From positions 40,393-104,392 of the forward strand of contig JAFTIA010000009.1 in the NCBI GenBank assembly GCA_017457105.1: a stretch of 64,000 nt of DNA. Direction: 5' to 3'. The stretch comes from Lentisphaeria bacterium. GTDB lineage: Bacteria > Verrucomicrobiota > Lentisphaeria > Victivallales > Victivallaceae. The translations under genes were made by a program, and so were the position numbers. Positions 59,489 to 64,000 of this stretch are shown here, in pieces. The notes beneath the pieces are model-generated. The model saw nothing but the letters and a program-made list of their open reading frames with translations. It had not been told where the DNA came from and made no database searches. Each line of letters begins with the position of its first letter. The first letter of the stretch is position 1.

Positions 59489-61943
59489 TGAAAAACTGCC
59501 GCCGGAGATCACCGCGGATGATGCTGCAGAGCTGGATATGGAAAATCCCGGCGTTCTGGCTGAACGCAAACAGGGCTCCAATAATTATTTCCGTGCCATG
59601 ATGGACCGGAATTTTCTGGATTACGCCAGTTATGTTATCGGTTCCCGGGCGATCCCGGATGTGGATGACGGTTTGAAGCCGGTCCAACGCCGCATTATGT
59701 GGACGTTGCGGGAGATTTACGATAACGGCCGCCCCACCAAAACTGCCAATGTGGTTGGCAATACCATGCACTATCACCCTCACGGGGATGCTTCCATCGG
59801 CGATGCCCTTGTGGTGCTTGCCAACAAAGGCGGCTGTGTGGAACGGGTGGAAAAAGGCCGTGGCGGAAAAGAAGAGCGGCATTATGTGGATGTGCCGTAT
59901 TTTATTCACAAAGAAGGGAACTTCGGGAACATTCTTACCGGCAGTCCGGCGGCCGCCGCCCGTTATACGGAGTGTGCGCTGACCCGTCTGGCGTACGAAA
60001 CCATGTTCAATAATGACATCACCGAGTTTGTGCCCAACTATGACGGCCGCAAACAGGAACCGGTGATACTGCCTGCCAAAGTGCCCAGTCTGCTGATGCT
60101 TGGCAGTGACGGTATTGCCGTGGGGATGTCCACCATGGTGCTTCCGCACAACTTCAATGAATTGCTGGATGCGGAAATTGCTGAATTGAAAGGCGAGGAA
60201 TTCAAACTTTATCCGGACTTTCAGCAGGGCGGGTTGATGGACATCCGGGAGTATGATGACGGTAACGGCCGCATCATTCTGCGGGCAAAAATCGATATTG
60301 AAGGCCGGGAACTGGTGATCCGGGAGATCCCGGCAACATGTACTTCCGCATCGCTGATTGCTTCCATCGAAAAGGCGGCGGAAAAGAACAAGATCCGTAT
60401 TTCCAGCGTGGAAGATTTCACCCGTGACCGGGTGGAGATCCGGGTAACGCCTACAAGAGGTTATGATCCGGAACGGACACTGCAGGGATTGTATATGTAC
60501 ACGGATTGCTCCGTTTCCATCTCCCCTAAAATGATCGTGATCTGTGACCGCCGTCCGGTGCAGATGACTGTTACGGATGTTCTGAAGCGGAACGTGCGGA
60601 AACTTTTGCAGTATCACAAGCAGGAATTTGAACTGGAACTGACCCGGCAGAACGAGTTGCGCCATGCCAAGACATTGGCACAGCTTTTCTTTGAAAACCG
60701 CATTTATAAGCGTATTGAAGAGTGCCGCACGCAGGAAGATGAATACCGGGAAGTGCTGGAAGGGCTTGCCCCGTTCCGGGATCAGCTTTTGCGGGATGTT
60801 TCCAAAGAGGATGTGGATAAACTTCTGGCGTTGCCGGTGCGGCGCATCGCCCGGTTCGATATTGAAAAGAACCAGCAGGAATTGCGGGATATTGCCTCCC
60901 GGATCAAAGAGATCAAGCATCATCTGGCGCATTTGACGGAATATACCATTGCTTATCTGGAAGAGTTGAAAAAGACTTACGGTGCGGATTTTCCCCGGCA
61001 TACGGAAATTGAGCAGATCGAGCAGATCGACCGTAAGAAGGCTGCTCTTAATAACATCAAGATCGGCTGGGACCGGAAAGCAGGGTATATCGGGACATCC
61101 ATCAAGTCGGATGATCTTATTACCTGCAATGAATTTGATAAACTCCTGATGGTTGCCAAAGACGGATTGTATAAAGTCTGTAATCTGCCGGCAGAAAAGT
61201 TGTTTGTCGGCAAGTTCTATGAGATCCGCCGGTATGATTCCAAGCAGGAATTCGGCGTGATCTACCGGGATTCCAAGAGCGGCAAGGTTTACGGGAAACG
61301 GTTCGTGATCGACAAGTATATCACAGATAAGGAATATCACCTGATCCCTGCCGATTGCAAGATTTTGCTTCTGACTCCCCAGCCTGCCGGGATGTATGAT
61401 ATGCAGTTCGGTGCCAAGAAGCATGATGAGCTGAATATGTACTCTCTGCCGCAGCGTTCTGCCAGGGCCCGGGGGATTTTGATTGCCGGGAAGTCGCTGA
61501 CCAAGATCATCCGTCTGCGGGATTTGACGGAGGAGGAGATTCTGGCTTGTTCCGCTTCTCCGGAAGAGCCGGAAAATGATGTTTCTGAACAGGAAAATGT
61601 TCCTGTTCCGGAAGTCACGGAAACGGCAGGTACTGTCGTTCCTGTGCAGGAGCCGGAGAGTCACGTTGCGGAAGATGCTCCTGTTGCCGGGCCGGTGGAA
61701 AATGCTGAAAAAACAGGTTCAGAGCTGGCGGTTGAAGAAAAAACGGATATTGCTTCTGCGGAAGATGAGGATGATTTTGTCTTGAATGGCGAGGTGTCTG
61801 CCAAGGTGCGGCGCCGTCCGGCAAAAACTCCGGCGAAGAAGACTGTTGTTCAGGAGGAATCCGCTCCGGCCGTTACCGAAAAGCCTGTCAGCAAAGACGA
61901 GGATGACGGTCTGGGCATCGTTCAGCCGGAATTCGGATTCTGA
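59481..61943 (+). CDS. parC: Type II topoisomerase subunit A (ParC/GyrA-like)
   Basis: An 820-residue DNA-cleavage subunit. RAIPDVDDGLKPVQRRIMWTL and HYHPHGDASIGDALVVLAN (H99-D103) lead to the catalytic tyrosine in AAAARYTEC (Y162). At the quinolone-resistance positions the order is D-A-S-I-G-D instead of the GyrA/ParC D-S-A-x-Y-E. The C-terminal barrel lacks a clear GyrA box and ends in an acidic, low-complexity tail of about 130 residues rich in E, P, V and K. It pairs with the upstream parE. Topoisomerase IV-like decatenation is the more likely role. Confidence 0.87.
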   Translation: MSDEKLPPEITADDAAELDMENPGVLAERKQGSNNYFRAMMDRNFLDYASYVIGSRAIPDVDDGLKPVQRRIMWTLREIYDNGRPTKTANVVGNTMHYHPHGDASIGDALVVLANKGGCVERVEKGRGGKEERHYVDVPYFIHKEGNFGNILTGSPAAAARYTECALTRLAYETMFNNDITEFVPNYDGRKQEPVILPAKVPSLLMLGSDGIAVGMSTMVLPHNFNELLDAEIAELKGEEFKLYPDFQQGGLMDIREYDDGNGRIILRAKIDIEGRELVIREIPATCTSASLIASIEKAAEKNKIRISSVEDFTRDRVEIRVTPTRGYDPERTLQGLYMYTDCSVSISPKMIVICDRRPVQMTVTDVLKRNVRKLLQYHKQEFELELTRQNELRHAKTLAQLFFENRIYKRIEECRTQEDEYREVLEGLAPFRDQLLRDVSKEDVDKLLALPVRRIARFDIEKNQQELRDIASRIKEIKHHLAHLTEYTIAYLEELKKTYGADFPRHTEIEQIEQIDRKKAALNNIKIGWDRKAGYIGTSIKSDDLITCNEFDKLLMVAKDGLYKVCNLPAEKLFVGKFYEIRRYDSKQEFGVIYRDSKSGKVYGKRFVIDKYITDKEYHLIPADCKILLLTPQPAGMYDMQFGAKKHDELNMYSLPQRSARARGILIAGKSLTKIIRLRDLTEEEILACSASPEEPENDVSEQENVPVPEVTETAGTVVPVQEPESHVAEDAPVAGPVENAEKTGSELAVEEKTDIASAEDEDDFVLNGEVSAKVRRRPAKTPAKKTVVQEESAPAVTEKPVSKDEDDGLGIVQPEFGF

Positions 61944-62024
61944 TGTGCGGGATTGGGAGCCTTGCGGGGGAGGTCCCGGCGGGCTTCCGCAGGTTATTGT
62001 CGGTGACATTTGCGGAGGAATAAA

Positions 62025-63593
62025 ATGAAGAGAGTGCCCCGTTCGTCCAAAATGGATCGGCTGACCGTGGATTTTATGACGCGCCATGGATTGCTTTGTG
62101 CATGCAAGGTGGTGACCGGGAAACAGCTGTTGTTCTACAGCATTGCCGGAGTGGCGTGGCTGGTGCTTCTTTTTTACCGCTGGGACTTGTTTGTTTTCTT
62201 CTTGACTGTATTTTTTGCTCTATTGTACGGCTTGTCCGCTTTTTTCCGTGGGAGTGCTGCGCTGTTTGCACTTTTCGGCAGAGGGGCGGACCGGGTTTCG
62301 GCGGAAGAATTGACTGCTTTGCAGGATAAAGAGCTGCCGGTTTACACGGTGCTGATCCCGCTTTACCGGGAAGAGGCTGTGGCGGCAAAACTCCTGAAAA
62401 GTATCGGCAAACTGGATTATCCTCATGACAAATTGGATGTGAAACTTTTGTTGGAATGCGATGATGCCACGACCGCCAAGGCTCTGCAATCCGCAGGGAT
62501 CCCGGAGTGGTGCGAAGTGATCACGGTTCCGGATGGTCCGTTACGCACGAAGCCCCGTGCCTGCAATTACGGACTGGAACGGGCGCGCGGGGAATTTTGT
62601 GTGATTTTTGATGCGGAAGATATTCCCGAGCCGGATCAGTTGAAAAAGGCATTTATCGTTTTCCGCCGGGATCGGGAGAGGAAACTTGCCTGCGTGCAGG
62701 CAAAATTACATTATTATAACGCCAGAGAAAATTGGCTTACCCATTTTTTTGCCATTGAATATCTGGTGAATTTTGACCTGATGCTGCCCGGATTCCGCAT
62801 GTGGCGGATGCCTCTTCCGTTGGGCGGGACATCCAATCATTTCCGGGTGGATGTGCTGCGGAAAATCGGGCCGTGGGATCCCTTTAATGTAACAGAGGAT
62901 TGTGATTTGGGGATCCGGATCGGGGAGGCCGGTTACCGTACCGGTCTGGTGGATTCCGTAACATGGGAAGAGGCAAACCGGGCTTTGGGCAACTGGTTCC
63001 GTCAGCGTTCCCGTTGGGTCAAAGGGTTTGCACAAACCCACCTTGTCCACAGCCGGGCTCCGTGGGCGATTTTGCGGAAACTGGGCGTGAAAGGCATGAT
63101 CGGGGCTTATCTTGCCGTGGGCGGCAGTGTTCTGATGATGCTTTGCAATGTGGTTTTCTGGTGTATTGTTCTTCTTTACGGAGTTCTGCTGGCTCATGGG
63201 GCGATGCAGGGGTGTTCCCTGCCGGAAATGATGATCGGACCGGTGACCGGTGCGGCGGCGGAGTTGAAGCCGCTGGAACTGGGGCCGTTTTCTTTGCGGG
63301 CATGGCCTCTTTGGTATACCGGAGCTTCCGAGGATCCGTTCTGGGCGTTGTTTTCGCAGGTGAGCTGTGTGATTTCTGTTGGTTTGTTTGCCGCAAATTT
63401 CTGGTTTGTTCTGGCGGGACTCGGTGTATGTGTGAAAAACCGTCAGTGGGGGCTTTTGCCATCGGCCTTGCTGATGCCGCTCTATTGGGTTTTGATTTCT
63501 CTTGCGGCGTGGAAAGGGGTGTTGCAGTTGGTGACCAAGCCTTTTTATTGGGAAAAGACCCGGCACGGGTTGACGAAAAAAAGCAAACAATAA
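62025..63593 (+). CDS. Membrane-bound GT2 glycosyltransferase (CesA/BcsA-like)
   Basis: A 522-residue processive-type glycosyltransferase with two N-terminal helices (about 30-75) and several C-terminal helices. The GT2 domain has YTVLIPLYREEAV, LLECDDATT, CNYGLERARGEFCVIFDAEDIPEPDQL (the DxD-type metal site), the acceptor TED in FNVTEDCDLG and the QRSRWVKG product-binding motif (Q-x-x-R-W). It is related to cellulose and other beta-glycan synthases, so it may make a capsule polysaccharide; the sugar is unknown. ATG 62025 has GGAGG upstream. It follows parC by 81 bp. Confidence 0.82.
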   Translation: MKRVPRSSKMDRLTVDFMTRHGLLCACKVVTGKQLLFYSIAGVAWLVLLFYRWDLFVFFLTVFFALLYGLSAFFRGSAALFALFGRGADRVSAEELTALQDKELPVYTVLIPLYREEAVAAKLLKSIGKLDYPHDKLDVKLLLECDDATTAKALQSAGIPEWCEVITVPDGPLRTKPRACNYGLERARGEFCVIFDAEDIPEPDQLKKAFIVFRRDRERKLACVQAKLHYYNARENWLTHFFAIEYLVNFDLMLPGFRMWRMPLPLGGTSNHFRVDVLRKIGPWDPFNVTEDCDLGIRIGEAGYRTGLVDSVTWEEANRALGNWFRQRSRWVKGFAQTHLVHSRAPWAILRKLGVKGMIGAYLAVGGSVLMMLCNVVFWCIVLLYGVLLAHGAMQGCSLPEMMIGPVTGAAAELKPLELGPFSLRAWPLWYTGASEDPFWALFSQVSCVISVGLFAANFWFVLAGLGVCVKNRQWGLLPSALLMPLYWVLISLAAWKGVLQLVTKPFYWEKTRHGLTKKSKQ

Positions 63594-63665
63594 ATCATTT
63601 CCCTGTGGAAATTGCGGACAGTTGAATTTATATTACAACGGAGTTTAAAAATAAAGGAAACGGAG

Positions 63666-64000
63666 ATGCAGAACAGAATGAATAAATCACTCCTTCCCCA
63701 GTTTACATTGATCGAACTCTTGGTGGTCACCTCACAACTCTGCCGTGATTTTTTCAGAGGCTTTATTTGTACGGATCAGTACGGATGTGTACGGAAACAT
63801 ACGGAGAGTGCCGCTCACAAAAATACGTTGCATCATACTTGCAAAGCAAGTGCTTCATTTTTGCCGCAGGCAAACGCTTCATGCAGCAACGCTGCGCTTC
63901 ACACGGCGGAGCCGTGCTTCATTCGATCAGCGTTCACGCTGATCGAACAATTTTGTCCAAAGAGCATAACCTTACGCCCGCAAGGGCGCACTTCATACGG
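63666..64000 (+). CDS. Prepilin-type protein with FTLIE motifs, interrupted by hairpin repeats (partial)
   Basis: The frame starts at ATG 63666, seven bases after AAGGA. After a short basic leader it reads FTLIELLVVTS (residues 13-23), the class III pilin/pseudopilin N-methylation motif. Instead of the hydrophobic helix, it continues through a repeat region with short palindromes and then re-forms RSAFTLIE near residue 90 before running off the window. The position before F is Q, not the G or A usual for prepilin peptidase. It is an intact pilin gene with an inserted leader, or a gene disrupted by the repeat. Gap 63594-63665 is AT-rich with no other feature. Confidence 0.6.
   Translation, partial: MQNRMNKSLLPQFTLIELLVVTSQLCRDFFRGFICTDQYGCVRKHTESAAHKNTLHHTCKASASFLPQANASCSNAALHTAEPCFIRSAFTLIEQFCPKSITLRPQGRTSY
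63770..63805 (+). repeat. Four TACGGA repeats at exact 10-bp intervals
   Basis: TACGGA occurs at 63770, 63780, 63790 and 63800, each followed by four variable bases. The 10-bp phase puts all four on the same face of the helix. TACGG reappears at the window edge (63996-64000). The period does not fit codons, so the repeat is not a protein repeat. Confidence 0.85.
63837..63988 (+). repeat. Chain of six short perfect hairpins with CTTCAT/CTTCAC-type linkers
   Basis: Hairpins: ACTTGC/GCAAGT (63837-63851), TTTGCC/GGCAAA (63860-63874), GCAGC/GCTGC (63883-63895), CACGGC/GCCGTG (63902-63916), TCGATCAGCGT/ACGCTGATCGA (63923-63946), CGCCC/GGGCG (63975-63988). All but the fifth are followed by CTTCAT or CTTCAC within a few bases. 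The fifth covers the codons of a second FTLIE motif. Stem sequences all differ, so they are not copies of one hairpin. Confidence 0.9.

Noticed and set aside
63745..63942. Second open frame through the hairpin repeat
   Set aside because: Frame is set by the repeat and has no ribosome site; the FTLIE frame is better supported.
63837..63988. Integron attC sites
   Set aside because: The hairpins lack the R'/R'' core and L boxes, stems are short, and no integrase is seen.

Overview
This 64-kb window is a bacterial chromosome segment at about 55% GC by eye, most likely from an anaerobic, gut-type member of the Lentisphaerota (Victivallis-like). That assignment is inference. It rests on a divergent FtsZ outside any division/cell-wall cluster, a pseudopilin gene carrying FTLIE motifs, 9-bp MDK/LVH-type minisatellites beside a four-helix-bundle gene, an Ara4N-type lipid A cluster, and a second type II topoisomerase of the Bacteroidetes/Chlamydia kind. 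No rRNA, tRNA, CRISPR array or complete transposase gene was seen.

Layout. 1-1.5 kb: a GGGtGRT protein and its NifU-like partner. 1.5-2.5 kb: a 9-bp tandem array with an inverted block, then an AT-rich four-helix-bundle 'suffix' gene, probably acquired. 2.6-6.9 kb (minus): methylthioadenosine phosphorylase, divergent FtsZ and a large repetitive lipoprotein in one operon. 7.0-11.2 kb (plus): mcsA-mcsB, an RNB exoribonuclease and an EEP-family hydrolase. 11.2-15.9 kb: two ~292-bp hairpin-rich miniature elements in opposite orientation around rhaA, an orphan receiver protein and a secreted beta-helix protein. 15.9-18.2 kb (minus): lipoprotein, membrane protein, rsmG. 18.4-24.4 kb (plus): arnB-arnT-arnC, holA, comF and an inositol monophosphatase-type gene. 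24.4-30.9 kb (minus): a glycogen operon (stand-alone CBM48 protein, glgP, glgA, glgB). 31.1-35.8 kb (plus): murJ, ribBA, an EamA transporter and asparaginase. 35.8-38.1 kb (minus): plsY and a polytopic membrane protein. 38.2-41.6 kb (plus): M24 peptidase, dus and a membrane glycosyltransferase-like protein. 41.6-44.2 kb (minus): cupin, proA, epmA. 44.4-48.9 kb (plus): a three-domain Aas-type protein and a Gfo/Idh/MocA oxidoreductase. 48.9-57.2 kb: mostly a minus-strand replication/translation operon (prs, rplY, pth, rpsF, ssb, rpsR, rplI, dnaB, mntP) with proC and a DUF721/DciA-like gene close by. 57.6-63.6 kb (plus): parE-parC type topoisomerase and a GT2 synthase. From 63.7 kb to the edge: a pseudopilin gene filled with short hairpins.

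Most of the window is housekeeping. The unusual material is in the non-coding or semi-coding DNA. First, the paired miniature elements both sit directly on the U-tract of a Rho-independent terminator, by the same end each time. Second, the pseudopilin reading frame runs through four 10-bp-phased TACGGA repeats and six hairpins, five of them followed by a CTTCAT/CTTCAC-type linker, and one hairpin re-encodes the FTLIE methylation motif. Third, the 9-bp array lies beside the four-helix-bundle gene. Other points to re-examine are a substituted catalytic histidine in the Aas acyltransferase domain, a probably leaderless murJ mRNA, and a long structured leader before prs.
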